Part shown: in pieces, positions 1 through 11,559 of the stretch
Position numbering within the stretch: position 1 is the first letter of the stretch
Layout: each line of letters begins with the position of its first letter
Source of the DNA: Dreissena polymorpha
Lineage: Eukaryota; Mollusca; Bivalvia; Myida; Dreissenidae
DNA length: 64,000 nt
Direction: 5' to 3'
NCBI RefSeq assembly: GCF_020536995.1
Contig: NC_068362.1
Span: 107,208,689-107,272,688 of the forward strand
Translations under genes and position numbers: made by a program
Notes under the pieces: generated by a model
Databases searched by the model: none
What the model was told of the DNA's origin: nothing
The model's input: the letters and a program-made list of their open reading frames with translations, nothing else

Positions 1-700
1 GGGAAGTCGGTACCTGCGCAAGCGTCTGATATTGGTAGCCTTATTAATTTATAATAGCCTGACCGTATTCCATTTCGTACAACGCTAATTTTATATCAGA
101 CAATGTCCAAACTTACTGTGTTGTTTTTGCGCTTTAAATTATACTGATTGATAAATGTCCCATAAGCAATGTTTAATATGATTAATATCACTTTTATACG
201 CAATAACATGTGGGATTGAGGTACCCACCTGGCGTCAGAAAGCGCATAAAAACTTCACCAAATTCCCAGTTATAAAGCGCTATTTCGTGTCAAATACACG
301 GGTAGGGGGGAATATTTCAGTAAAAATTTTGTTAATAACACGGGTAAATACCGGTGAAGTGTTAATTTATTGCAAATTCCACCATTACACGTAATAACGG
401 GTTCGATTTCGGTAAGCGTGCAAGTGTTTGGGAGCGTGTTTAATGTACCGATTTACCCGTTATAAATAGCTGGTGTTCTCTTTAATCGTATATTTTTTTT
501 GCATTTGCAGAATAACTAAATTGCATCAACTCCTTTACAAGTGTAATATGGTGTTAAACAAGTCCATAAAATCATCTGGAGTATCGCGTAAATCTATATG
601 CAGTCTCTAGGCAAAGAAGCCATTTTGGTGAAAGCTTGTCTAGGTTTTCTTCCCGCTGAGCCACGTGATTAAGTGGGCGGAGCAATCACTGATAAGGCGT
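1..700. other. no recognised feature
   Basis: AT-rich sequence. I see no coding stretch, RNA gene or repeat that I can name here. Confidence 0.6.
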
Positions 701-765
701 CATGTCAATTCACCCCGAGGAGACAATTCACCCCCTAGACAATTCACCCCTGCTCCTGGACAATT
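701..765 (+). repeat. GACAATTCACCCC tandem cluster (left copy)
   Basis: Three close copies of (T/A)GACAATTCACCCC lie at about 703-716, 722-734 and 738-750, followed by GGACAATT and a T run. The same motif occurs in reverse complement at 6,345-6,440, so the two clusters face each other across 5.6 kb. They could be sub-terminal repeats of one DNA element or two independent insertions of one family. Confidence 0.7.
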
Positions 766-1234
766 TTTTTTTATCTTTTGCTGTTTGTTTAGGATTTAGT
801 AATTACAGATATCTTTTTTCTAAGGATAGTTATTTGTATTCTTTTTTATTTTTATGAAGTTCTAATAAAAGCATATTAAGATGTTCTCAGAATTTCTTTC
901 TTTTTTTCATAAAATTACTTGCAATTGAAACATAACTGTGCTTTTTATCTATTGATGTTTGTTTTTGTTATTAACAATATCTTATTATTAACAATATCTT
1001 ATTATTGTTTTTATGTCATTAAATAATTTATTATGTGTTTATGTTTTATTTAAGATTGATTTTATTCATTAAAACAGTTTATATTTGTAAAAAGTGTATA
1101 AATAAATAATAATGGTATTGGATACATTATTTGGAAATAATCTAATTGTTTTATTTGATAAGTTATGCAAGATTTCGAAATTTTTATAAAATTACTATAT
1201 TTATTTTTAAATGGGAAATATAATATAAAATATT

Positions 1235-1415
1235 TGTCACATAATCAGTCAACAAAGTAACAACACCTAAAAAACAACCTTTTTCACACCCATAAAGGTA
1301 TCAATAAACAGATAATCTGTCAGGCATTTAGAGCTGATGAGGGTACTGATTATCTAATGGTAGATAAGGCTATTACTGATTGGGGTTGCTTAGAGATAAG
1401 GCTGTAGTATGGAAT
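1235..1415 (+). repeat. ~183-bp dispersed direct repeat, copy 1
   Basis: This block runs from TGTCAC(A)TAATCAGTCAA to AAGGCTGTAGTATGGAAT and matches 7,360-7,543 in the same orientation at roughly three quarters identity by eye. The best conserved core is GAGCTGATGAGGGTACTGAT. The superfamily is not known to me. The two copies bracket the LINE fragment. Positions 766-1234 just upstream are very AT-rich with nothing recognisable. Confidence 0.75.
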
Positions 1416-1938
1416 GAATTAACATACTGTATGATTGAAGTGGACTTGAATTGAGTACAATTTTTGTAAAAAGTACATTACATTTCAAAACATTTTTAAG
1501 AGGAGCATACTAGCGGTATTATAGTAGATTTAATAAATCATGAGGTATTGGTGTATAAGTAGCATTTTAAAAAATTATAACATAAAATGGTGTGAATTTG
1601 ATACTGGCTTTGAAAAGAATACTGATAATTGCAGACTAAAATATGTTTCAATACACAACATTACAAAACACAACTTCTATCACTAATCCTTCAATGAGAG
1701 AAAATCCAACAACTTAATGGATAATAAGAATAAAAATAATAATTTTGTTAATGAAACACTTTTGTTTATAGGCAGTTAAATAAAAATAATAATCAAAATA
1801 TCAGGTGAACAACAATGGAATTTTTTAATACAATACCAGGTCTTAGAATTGCCCAGCCCAACATAATTATTTGTCAATGTGTGTAACTGAAGTCTTTGTT
1901 TATCTGTGTTGACACTTTGATAAAGCCTTGTCAGGTGT

Positions 1939-3326
1939 GTGAATGCTTATCATGTACCATCATGTAACTCTAATGGAACTCAAAACTCCCCATTTTTCTC
2001 ATGTAACTGCGGCGTGCGTCAGGGAGAAAATTTATCGCCCATCCTCTTTTCCCTTTTCCTAAATGACCTTGGGAATTACTTAGAATCTAAAGGCCACCAT
2101 GGTATAGAACTTACAAATCCAGAAAACGATATTGCTACTTTTCTCAAAATAATTGTACTATTATATGCAGACGACACAGTCTTAATTGCTGAAAATGCCC
2201 AAACACTACAAAACTGTCTGAATGACTTTGCTGATTACTGTAAAACATGGAAGTTAAATATAAATAAGGATAAAACAAAAGTAACTATTTTCGGATCAAG
2301 GCAAAATAGAAACTTCTCTTTTAAAATAGACAACACGTCTCTAGAAATTGTTAACTCATACAAATATCTAGGTGTTTTTTTAGCAAAATCTGGTAGCTTC
2401 CTAACTGCAAAGAAACATCTTGCACAACAAGCAAGGAAAGCAATGCACCTACTCTATTCAAGAATTAATAACCTTAATTTACCAATATATCTGATATTAA
2501 AACTTTTTGATAACACTATCCTGCCAATATTAACATATTCAGCAGAGGTTTGGGGCTATGAAAGCATTGATTTACTAGAGAAAATACACAATGAATTTCT
2601 GAGAAAAATTTTCAATCTAAGAAAAAGCTCCCCACTTTATATGATATACGCAGAATTCGGAAGATACCCCATAGATCTCTCTATAAAAGGCAGAATGATT
2701 GCATACTGGAATAGATTAATAACTGGGAAACCGGATAAATTAGCATATCTCATATATAAATACATGTTAAACCTTCCTAACTTTGAATCTAAATGGATAA
2801 ATTATGTAAAAAATATCTTCACACAAACTGGCAGAAATTACATATGGCTAAATCAAGATCAAATCCAAAATAAAAATATAAAGTACACTATAAAGGGCAT
2901 ATTACTTAATCAATACCAGCAAACCTGGCATACCTCACTTCAAAACTCAACAAAAGGCTTAAACTATTCAATATTTAAGGATAAGATTGAATTAGAGAAA
3001 TATTTAATCACACTAACTAAATATGAATCATCTTTATTTATTAAACTTAGAACTGGTAATCACTTTTTCCCAAATGAGACAGGTAGATGGACCAATCAAG
3101 ACATAAATGAGAGAACATGCCCTCATTGTACATGCAGAGATGTGGCGGATGAATTTCACTACATGCTTATATGTCCCTTTTTTAATGAACATAGAAGGAA
3201 GTTTATAAAAAATACTACTACTGTAGAACAAATACGCTAAAATTTAAAGAATTGTTGACAACAAGGTCCTTAAAGGATTTTAAAAAATTATGTAAATTCA
3301 TAAAAGTATTATTTCAAACATTAACC
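1939..3326 (+). mobile_element. 5'-truncated LINE, reverse transcriptase C-terminal half
   Basis: A 433-codon frame starts inside the reverse transcriptase palm. It shows the VRQGENLSP block (residues about 27-35), the catalytic LLYADDTVL box (about 74-82) and a C-terminal CPHC...H...C knuckle typical of LINE ORF2 ends. Everything upstream (endonuclease and RT fingers) is missing, which fits ordinary 5' truncation during target-primed insertion. The frame stops at 3,240, but sequence that reads like the normal tail (NTLKFKELLTT) continues in the next frame to about 3,326, so there is one late frameshift. The body is otherwise open, so the copy is not very old. The clade is uncertain: CR1/L2-like, I-like or RTE-X-like are all possible. 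Confidence 0.88.
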
Positions 3327-3461
3327 CGCTGATAAGTTTAACTTGGTGTATATGTTAAATTATGTTTGTTATCTTTTATGTATTTCAACAATTAAACCTC
3401 ATAAGACTAATTCATATCCACAAAAAATATTACTTTAAACGCTAACACGTTGATAAATTTA
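3302..3461 (+). repeat. imperfect ~38-bp direct repeat behind the LINE frame
   Basis: Positions 3,302-3,339 and 3,424-3,461 share a pattern of the form AAA(A/G)TATTA(C/T)TT..AAACG/AT TAAC.CG.TGATAA.TTTA, about 120 bases apart. This looks like a duplicated 3' untranslated segment of the LINE. Confidence 0.5.
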
Positions 3462-4755
3462 TTTATATAGAGAACAAAATCATGTCTAATGCAGTACTTT
3501 TTGCATTTCGTCTCAATCAATCAATTAATATTTTATAAGATGAATTAATCATCTTACATATTGGTATTACTACATCATAGTTCATGTTGAATACCTAACT
3601 TCATTCACTACGCATGTTTAAAATATTTTTACGCATGTTTTTTCAATCTGGCAACAAATATCAATGTCACAAATTTGAAATTACTGATTTACTCATAAAT
3701 GTTGTTAGCAAATTGTGATTTATATTTTAAACCTTTCACTAGCCAAATTATATGCAATGTACATGTATGTTTGTATCTCAAGCTTATTGTTAACCTTGCT
3801 GGAATATGTTTTTTAATTAATGACACTTGACACTTATTACTTATTGCAGCAATTCTACTCATCCCCCCTCTCCATCACCCATCCATGCCTTTCACCATTG
3901 ATTTCATGTGCCATGTGTAAACTTACACAACTTCACAAATACATGTACAGTAAAGTACTTTTTGTCATGCAATCTCACTACTGCAGGTCAAATCGACACA
4001 ATTTAGTACATGATTATATAAAGCTACTTGCTGAAACAATAACATAAAGTCCTTTACTTACGAATCACATGGTCACTGACACAGGACAAACATGGGCATG
4101 GTTAATCTGGCCTGACACAACATCGGTCAATGTCACATGAATGGGTCACTTCACATTTGATCATTACTTAATTTAAACACACCAATTAATCCCAAGTAGA
4201 ATTACATTAACAGACAATTTCGGTCTACAAAATGTAAATCTATACGTCACTTTTGAAAGTTTAGTTAATATGCGATCTATAAATGAAACACTCTCCACGA
4301 TTATTCTACAGAGGAAACAGTGAAAACACAAACAATACGCACATTTCTGACCTAATTCCAGGGTTTACACACAGATCAGCGAAGCGCTGCAGACAAAAAT
4401 AAATTAACCAATCAAATTCACCGGGTTTTAAATAGAACCGAATGGAAAAACCATAACTATAGTCTGCATAAGTAATCCATGTAAACAAACAGGTTATTCA
4501 GGCCAAAGGAATAAAAAATGTTTATTTCTCAGGTCAACATCATCATTCCCCCACTCAATTCAAATGTATGTCTCATATCTTTTTTCATCTCCACTTCTCT
4601 TTCTCTTTTCTATTTTCTATGTAAAGTTTAACACCATGTCACAATTGTTAATAACTCTTTGTAAAAGATGCATTGTCACTGTATACTCATGTGTCACTAT
4701 ATTTGTGATTTGAGCTTAATAAAGGTTATGTTGTTGATGTTGTTGTTGCTTGATT
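3462..4755 (+). other. possible LINE 3' UTR with TTG-rich tail
   Basis: No convincing gene is present. The stretch ends in GAGCTTAATAAAGGTTATG followed by TTG/ATG triplets at about 4,711-4,750. An AATAAA plus TTG tail is a common 3' end for CR1/L2-type LINEs, so this may be the end of the 1.9-kb LINE with extra sequence between, or of a second truncated copy. Confidence 0.4.
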
Positions 4756-6344
4756 GTAATACCCATTAATAGCACGCTTCCAACCAGATTAAATTTCCTT
4801 TCTTTAATTAAGGTTTTCTTATCAATTAAACCATAATATTTTATTAAATTAATTATCCCATCTAACATGAATAAATAAGTAATTGTCATAATGTAAAATT
4901 CTAAGAATTAAATGAAACTAATTAATCAACTTCAATATTTGACAAAGTTCTCAAATAATAAAATAGCAGTTAACCTAATAATATTATTTCAGTCTTCACG
5001 ATAGTTCATTTTATCCACTAGCCATTCGGGCTACTGGAATGGTAAAGACAAGTAGCCCAGCAGCAAAATTACTAGCCCAAAGTAAATTTGTTAAAATATA
5101 CACCCTGATAAAGGGTTTCATCTTTCAATAGCAGTTAATCTATTAAAAGTAAAATTGTATCCAGGGTATGTTAACTGTAAAGCCTATTGCAAAAACAATT
5201 GCAACACAATATAACAAGTCAGTGTAATTATGTCCTTTATTAATTATAAGTATTTAACATGTGATAAACAACTTCTTCGTTCATCTAATCATCACTGCAA
5301 TCCTGGAGATCCTCTTAGTCAGAAACCATATCCTGTAAAACAAGCAACCTGATAGTTATTTTCCAGAAGTTTACTTGACAAGTGAAGGCATAGATGGCAT
5401 ACTTTTATCATACATGTTGACTTTTTTCTTATGCTGTGTTTTTAAGCGTAGCTTATTAAACTCTGTCTTACAGAAGTAGCTTCTCCTTCATCACTGATTT
5501 TTTACTACTTTTCTTGAAATTCACGTTTCCGTGATTTTTCATAGTCATTTGTTGACTTACGATCAGAAGTGGGCAGTTTCTTGCCAGGCTTCACACCAGC
5601 TACGTATTTAAGCATTATGCAGCCTTATGCGCGTAGGGACTTACAACTTTGGAAATAAACCCACAAACAAGGTTACAAAGTAAAACGATGTTTATTCGGG
5701 AAATGCAAGCCGCGTACGTCGATAAGTTTACTTCAGCAGAAAAACACATCAGCATGACGTGTGCCACTAGTAAATAACCAGTCTAAATTGTTCACCACGT
5801 GGCCTGTGTTACGACTCGAAAATGACCGTTGAATGTATGGACCAATCGGAACGCGTTTAAATCTCGTATTTTAGGCGAAGTTGAACGAAGTTCTGTCGGA
5901 AATCTTCGCGACGTACTCACAAAATAATGACTTTTATCACACTTAAAAATGAAACAATATTGATACACGGAATTTCTACTGGCCCGACGGGCGTACAATA
6001 TGGCAATTTTAATAGGCCCGAGCTATAATTTACACGCCCAGGCCAACGGGCGTGCGCTTATTTCGCAGACTGTTATTTAAATCCAATGCACAAATATTAT
6101 AAATACAAAATACTTAATTTGTTTCAATTTTATATGTTGTAACACAGTTTATAGAAAAATAACATTGGTTGGATTGCATTTGACAAAAAACACTATTTCA
6201 TCTTTCATTTACATACTACATTTATTATCTTCACATCAAAATTGTGCTACAAAGTCAAAATTATAACCCCAAACATCTGTTCACAACTTATTTTTAAATA
6301 TGACAAAAGCAAATGACAATACAATATCATATAAAAAATATGGC
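4756..6344. other. no recognised gene
   Basis: Intergenic sequence. Short GGGCTACTGG/TAGCCC and GGCCCGACGGGCG inverted motifs occur near 5,020-5,090 and 5,980-6,060, but I cannot assign them to a family. Confidence 0.5.
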
Positions 6345-6440
6345 AGTGAATTGTCTTGGGGGTGTATTGTCCAAGGAAATCAAATTCTGGAGTGAATTGT
6401 CCAGGGGATGAATTGTCTTGGGGGTGAATTATCTGACACC
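6345..6440 (-). repeat. GACAATTCACCCC tandem cluster (right copy, inverted)
   Basis: Four to five variants of GGGGTGAATTGTC are spaced along this block, the reverse complement of the cluster at 701-765. The order of sub-motifs, including a CTGGACAATT segment, is also kept in inverted orientation, which favours a common origin over coincidence. Confidence 0.7.
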
Positions 6441-7359
6441 CTTTCCCCCACCCACCTACTTTTTAATGAAAAATTGAGAAATTTTACCCATTTCATGGCA
6501 TGCAAAGTACATTCAAACAGAATGCAATTCTAGTTTTGGCTACATTACTCATTAATTTCAACCATGTGCTGTGCTTATTTAACTACAAGTCTTTAGATTT
6601 TTCACAATTTACCTTTAAAGTTCTGTTCTGTTTCTGCAGCGTGAAATATTGACCTTCGCAAAAATCTCCTTTTTGGAGATCCAAAATATCCTTGCAAGGG
6701 AGCTGTCGCTAGTTTCAATGTTGTTTTTTTTACAATATTTTGAGACAGTCTTTCTTAAACCTAACACAAGAAATACCTTTTATAAATTCCTAATAGATTT
6801 TTAAAGACCATAGGTTACCCATACCCTAAAGATATGTAATTTTTTCCCCCCTTTCACTGATATGTGCTCGGTACGACTAAAGAGCGTATATGTCTATGTA
6901 GTGTCTATCGCAACCGTTGTTTATTTTTGGTGTTTTCACTTCATATACACTTATATTTGTTAATGCAGCATCAACATACTACAACAATATCCCGGAAAGA
7001 GAAAAATAATGCATTTGAATATCAACCGTAGTTTCGTTTTGACAACTGACGACATACAATATTCGATTTACGAAGTGAATCTTAATCTAGTTTTAGTGCA
7101 GATTCGTTCATACGACACAAAAACACTATTTTGTTTTACGGATCATTTCGGATTAGAGGACTGGGTGAGTCATGTAAAATATCGATTATAATATATACTT
7201 TTTATTAACAACTGGCAGCAAGATGAGTTGCAGATAATTCAGTAACCACATTTAAACTAACTCTTTTGACCTGTTAATTATGTTCAGCTCAATTCAACAG
7301 TGAAACATGCCCATAATATCACTTTAATTGTTAATTTGGAATTGTAATAATAAACCATA
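6441..7359. other. no recognised gene
   Basis: AT-rich. A 60-codon open frame at 7,009-7,191 shows no family resemblance. I see nothing else. Confidence 0.5.
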
Positions 7360-7543
7360 TGTCACCTAATCAGTCAAGAAAGTAACACTACCTGAAAACA
7401 CCATATCCTATTTCCCACCCCTAAAATTACAATAAACAGCTAATCTGTCAGTCATTCAGAGCTGATGAGGGTACTGATAATCGAGGGGTAGATAAGGCTA
7501 TTACTGATAGGGGTTGCCTAGAAATAAGGCTGTAGTATGGAAT
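7360..7543 (+). repeat. ~183-bp dispersed direct repeat, copy 2
   Basis: Second copy of the block at 1,235-1,415, in the same orientation, with the same ends and the same GAGCTGATGAGGGTACTGAT core. Confidence 0.75.
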
Positions 7544-7974
7544 ACTTAAATAAATATTTTAATTTGTCATGCTTTACAATTTAATATTTAATTAATTAAT
7601 GTAGAACTGTAACTCATGTTCAAATTTTGATAATGCTGGGCAATTTTATTAAATTATTAATTAAATACACATTTGATTCTGTAAAATTGTATTATGACTG
7701 ATTATTATTGTAAAATTAATAATCTTTGCGTACAAAAATGTTTCAATACATGTAGGTATGATAATCATATATACTCGGTTTATATGATACTAAGCTATAC
7801 GTATTTGTACTCACGTTAACATTATTGTTATACGTTTTTTACTTATAATTGTGTGCGCAATAAGTTTTCCATAGGTAACGGGATCTTCATTAATAGTTTT
7901 ATGACAAATATTAAATTCTTAATAATTCATAGTTCTATCAGTCTTTATGTCCTATTCATTAAATTACAATATTA

Positions 7975-8205
7975 GTGTACATATTGTAAATCTTTGATAA
8001 TGTGTGTAAATATTGAAAAAAATATTAAAATAAAAGTATATAGATGTATTTCTACTTGTGTACATATTGTACAGCTTTGATACTGTATGTAAATATTGAA
8101 ATAAATATTTAAATAAAAGTATATAGATGAATGTCTACTTGTGTACATGATAAAGCTTTGACAATGTGTGTTTCAAATATTTTAATAAAAATAATAGTTT
8201 AAAAA
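7975..8205 (+). repeat. 83-bp tandem repeat, about 2.8 copies
   Basis: GTGTACAT recurs at 7,975, 8,058 and 8,141, a spacing of 83 bases each time. Each unit continues with CTTTGATA.TGT.TGTAAATATTGAA and an AAATAAAAGTATATAGATG segment. A weaker, more diverged relative may follow to about 8,330. Confidence 0.8.
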
Positions 8206-8406
8206 ATATATTTTAAAAAGTACTTTTACTGTCTGTTATAATGTGCCGATAATGTAACCTGGTGTAAACACAATTTGTTAAAAAATGTGTTATTTTGTGA
8301 AAATATTGCAATAAAAAGTATTGAACTAAACTCTGAAAGTATTTCTCATTTGTGTTTATGCATGAATAACTCATTCAGAACCCATCAACACATCAATAGT
8401 TTCACT

Positions 8407-8510
8407 ACCGTGCGAGTTGACTTTTAGGTACGGGTTGACTTCCGTGCGAGTTGACCAAACAACGTGCGAGTTGACTACCGTGCGAGTTGACTAAGGTTCG
8501 AGTTGACTGT
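8407..8510 (+). repeat. GTGCGAGTTGAC short tandem cluster
   Basis: Six copies of (C)GTGCGAGTTGACT or close variants (one reads CGGGTTGACT, one GTTCGAGTTGACT) are separated by 3 to 13 bases. The irregular spacing is unlike a slippage microsatellite. Confidence 0.8.
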
Positions 8511-9235
8511 AAACCTTGTATTGTGGAGTCGTCGTGGTTATTGTTGGTTGTGTGTAGCCTAAAAACAATGTTCATATTCGCGAACATGACTTTAGAGTTC
8601 GAAACATGATAATGGCTAGAGAATTGATCTATTTATGTTAACAGTCTTAATTATATTTTACATTAAACTGTAATTTGTTGATAAAAACATTGCAGAAAAA
8701 GCATCAATATTGCAAATATTCGATCATATTCGCTCGTTTCGTTCATATTCGCGAAAATGAGTCATATACGCATTATAGACGGACCCAAAATTTCGAGCAA
8801 AAAACTTCAAAAACTGTTAAACGGGAATAAACAACACAATAATACAATTCCGAATGACAATAAGTATGTTTCCAATGTTATTGTCTTTCTGGATTGTATT
8901 TATCATCACAAAAATGGATAAAAGCAACGTTTGGATTATCAAAAGGTAAATGTAATATATTTTCGAGATAAGTCACTTTATTATTTATACAGTCTTTCAA
9001 AATTATGGAACGTTTTAAATTCATCTTTCCAGAAATAGCAATATGTGGGTCTAATCTCTTTCAAAAAGACATTTTATTCAACGTAACATACCGATTTAAG
9101 AAAATTCAAAAATTATAAATTGATTTTGACACCTTAAAAAGAAAACATCAATTATTTAATAAAGTTTGGTGTCTTTTACTCTTTATACAATAGATATATT
9201 GCAATGGGTATAAACTGTTTATTGAAGTCTGATCC
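8511..9235. other. no recognised gene
   Basis: AT-rich spacer. Near 8,700-8,760 the phrase CATATTCGC(T/G)..TTCG repeats a few times. No coding signal is seen. Confidence 0.5.
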
Positions 9236-9255
9236 CCCCCCTCCCTTCTCTGGTC

Positions 9256-9425
9256 AAACTCCCATTGGAGTTCTTTATAAATTGGAGTTAGACGGGGATC
9301 CCCCGTCAAACTCCCATTGGGGTTTAATTTAAATTGGAGTTTGCCGGGGTCCCCCGTGAAAACCCCGTTGGAGTTTAATGGATATGGAGTTTCACGGGAT
9401 CCCCCGTCAAAACCCCACGGGGGAA
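9256..9425 (+). repeat. 52-bp GC-rich minisatellite, about 3.2 copies
   Basis: Units starting at AAACTCCCATTGG or AAACCCCGTTGG begin near 9,256, 9,308 and 9,360, with a partial fourth near 9,409. Each carries an inner (A/T)ATGGAGTTT or AAATTGGAGTT segment and ends in a palindrome-like GGGGATCCCCCGT. A related CCCGTTGG...AACGGGGGA segment lies apart at about 9,590-9,650. The block stands out by GC content from its surroundings. Confidence 0.75.
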
Positions 9426-9650
9426 GAAAATCTACAAACACTTTATTTTCTTATTAAAGTACATATTTCTTACAATTATAACTTAAACATGTGTATTTGT
9501 AAACATTGAAACAAAAAACAAAGCATAATATTAAAATTACATTTTTTGTAAAATATAGGTAAAATTCTCCCGTCTGGAAAAATCTCCCGTTGGAAAATTG
9601 CAATTCTTAACGGGGGAGCCAAAACCCCGTTGGGATCCAACGGGGGATGG

Positions 9651-10901
9651 CAACTTTATCATCAAATAACTCTACTTTCCAAAAACATTTTTACTCTTTT
9701 TTTTCAATTATATGTATGTACTCAATGCCCCCTACAAATATGCAAAATTTCATAACAATTGTTCAATAAATAAAAAAAATAAGTTTGCAAATAATCTGGA
9801 TTTGCAAACTTAATCTGGATACTGTTATACGTGCATATAGTAGCTTATAATGGCAACTATTTTTTCAAATATACAGTATGACAACACTATTCAATCCAAT
9901 AGCGTTTTACAACAAATAGTTTATCGCTGTATTTGCCTAAGTGAAATAAGCAGCTAAACTTAAGAATAGCATACAATTAATGTTTTAAAGTTAAATCAGC
10001 CAGTGGTACATCAACAAGATTAAACATATAAACAAACAACAATTATAAAATAATTCTCAAAATCGACCCTATTGTAATCGAAAGGAATTTATACCGAGAA
10101 CGTGGGATTGTTTTAACTTTATCTTTGTACAATTAAGGTCAAATTGTACTGATATAAAAAAAGAAGATCTGATCAAAATTAAAGATTTAATGTATTCGTA
10201 TTTTAGCCTGTTTCTATATAATGGTTATTTATAAAACAAACGGTTACCTTTTGACAAGACTGTGTGAGAACGATGTTGCGCGCACGTTGCGTCGACATTA
10301 TTTTTGCATTTTGTTTTATGATCAATAAATATTCCATCAACAAACGGGATCATCATGAATGAAACAAAAAGACGAACATCCAAATTTCAATATCGACTAT
10401 AGCCCAATCGACGCTATAAGTGTCGTACAATCATTGTTTAAATGTCATATAATTTATTAACAAATATAAGTGGTCTGCCTCTTGAATAACTTAAAGGATT
10501 ATTGTTAAACGAATCGTATGCATGTTAAGGATTTAAACTACTACTACTTCTACTACTACTACAACCACTAAGAACTAAGACCTTAGTCGAGCTTGTTGAA
10601 GGAACAAGTAGCACCTTGTTAGCTTATCTGAAGGGAACCAGGTACTCTGGTCGCTCTTAAAACTGCTTTATCTTGACTCAGCATGGGTTCTAAATGCCTT
10701 TAAAATCTTGCAAAGATCTGTGTGTTTGTCAAACAGTGGATTTTTTCAAACAGCATAATGTTTAGTAATGTCTTTCAAACTTTCCAAACATAAAAGGGTT
10801 GTATCTGTGTAGCAAAATGTTTGGTTTAAGCAGATTGGCACAACGCATAGAGTTTTATAGATATCAACTAATAAGATGTAATTGTTAATTATTTTAAGCA
10901 T
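9651..10901. other. no recognised gene
   Basis: AT-rich intergenic sequence with a short (CTA)n/(TAC)n stretch at about 10,538-10,568. Confidence 0.5.
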
Positions 10902-11559
10902 TTAAAGCCACACACCTTCAAATGAAAGTAAATTTAAGTACAAATAAGAAACATATTTTATCTATGCCAATTTGAATACATCTGATGGATACAAGGTTGA
11001 AATCCGTCTCTTTTGCGCTTTAAACTTTATAATAATCGCGTTTATTGAAATGGACGTATACGTCTAGAAATCCTACTTTCGGTTTTAAAATTTAAAAAAT
11101 AATACATGACTTGCTAACTAGGCTATAGATTTTTTTATATGTCATTTAGAATATATCTGGTTGTTACAAGGTAGAAATCCGTCTTTTGGGGGGCTTTAAA
11201 ACTAAAAAATAATCGCGTAGTCGAAATGGACGTATAAGTATAGAACTCATACTTTCGGTTTTAAAATTTAAAAAAAAATTACTTGCTAACTAGGCAATAG
11301 ATTTAATTTTATCAATGACATTTATAATATTTCTGGTGGTAACAAGGTAGAAATCCGTCTTTTGTGCGCTTTAAAACTTAAAAATAATCGCGTTTGTCGA
11401 AATGGACGTATGCGTATACAAATCCTACTTTCGTTTTTAAAATAAAAAAAAAAATACTTGCTAACTAAGCCACATATTTAATGACAATTTTGCACATTTT
11501 CAAATTGCATCTTTATGTATTGATTAACATGTATTTCAGTTCAAGGTGTGTGGCTTTAA
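10902..11559 (+). mobile_element. TTAA-ended MITE with internal ~175-bp tandem repeats
   Basis: The element begins TTAAAGCCACACACCTT and ends with the reverse complement AAGGTGTGTGGCTTTAA, an inverted repeat of 17 bases. The interior holds about three copies of a ~175-bp unit, anchored on GAAATCCGTCT at about 10,999, 11,173 and 11,350. Each unit also contains AATCGCGT, GAAATGGACGTAT and ACTTGCTAACTA. There is no coding capacity. A TTAA at each tip fits a TTAA-targeting transposase such as Kolobok or piggyBac; Kolobok-like is my guess because the ends do not look like piggyBac CCC tips. Confidence 0.8.

Noticed and set aside
8407-8510. CRISPR-like short repeat cluster
   Set aside because: Motifs are 12 bases with 3-13 base spacers; the sizes do not fit and no cas genes are present.
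9148-9441. 97-codon minus-strand frame
   Set aside because: Its sequence is the translated 52-bp minisatellite.
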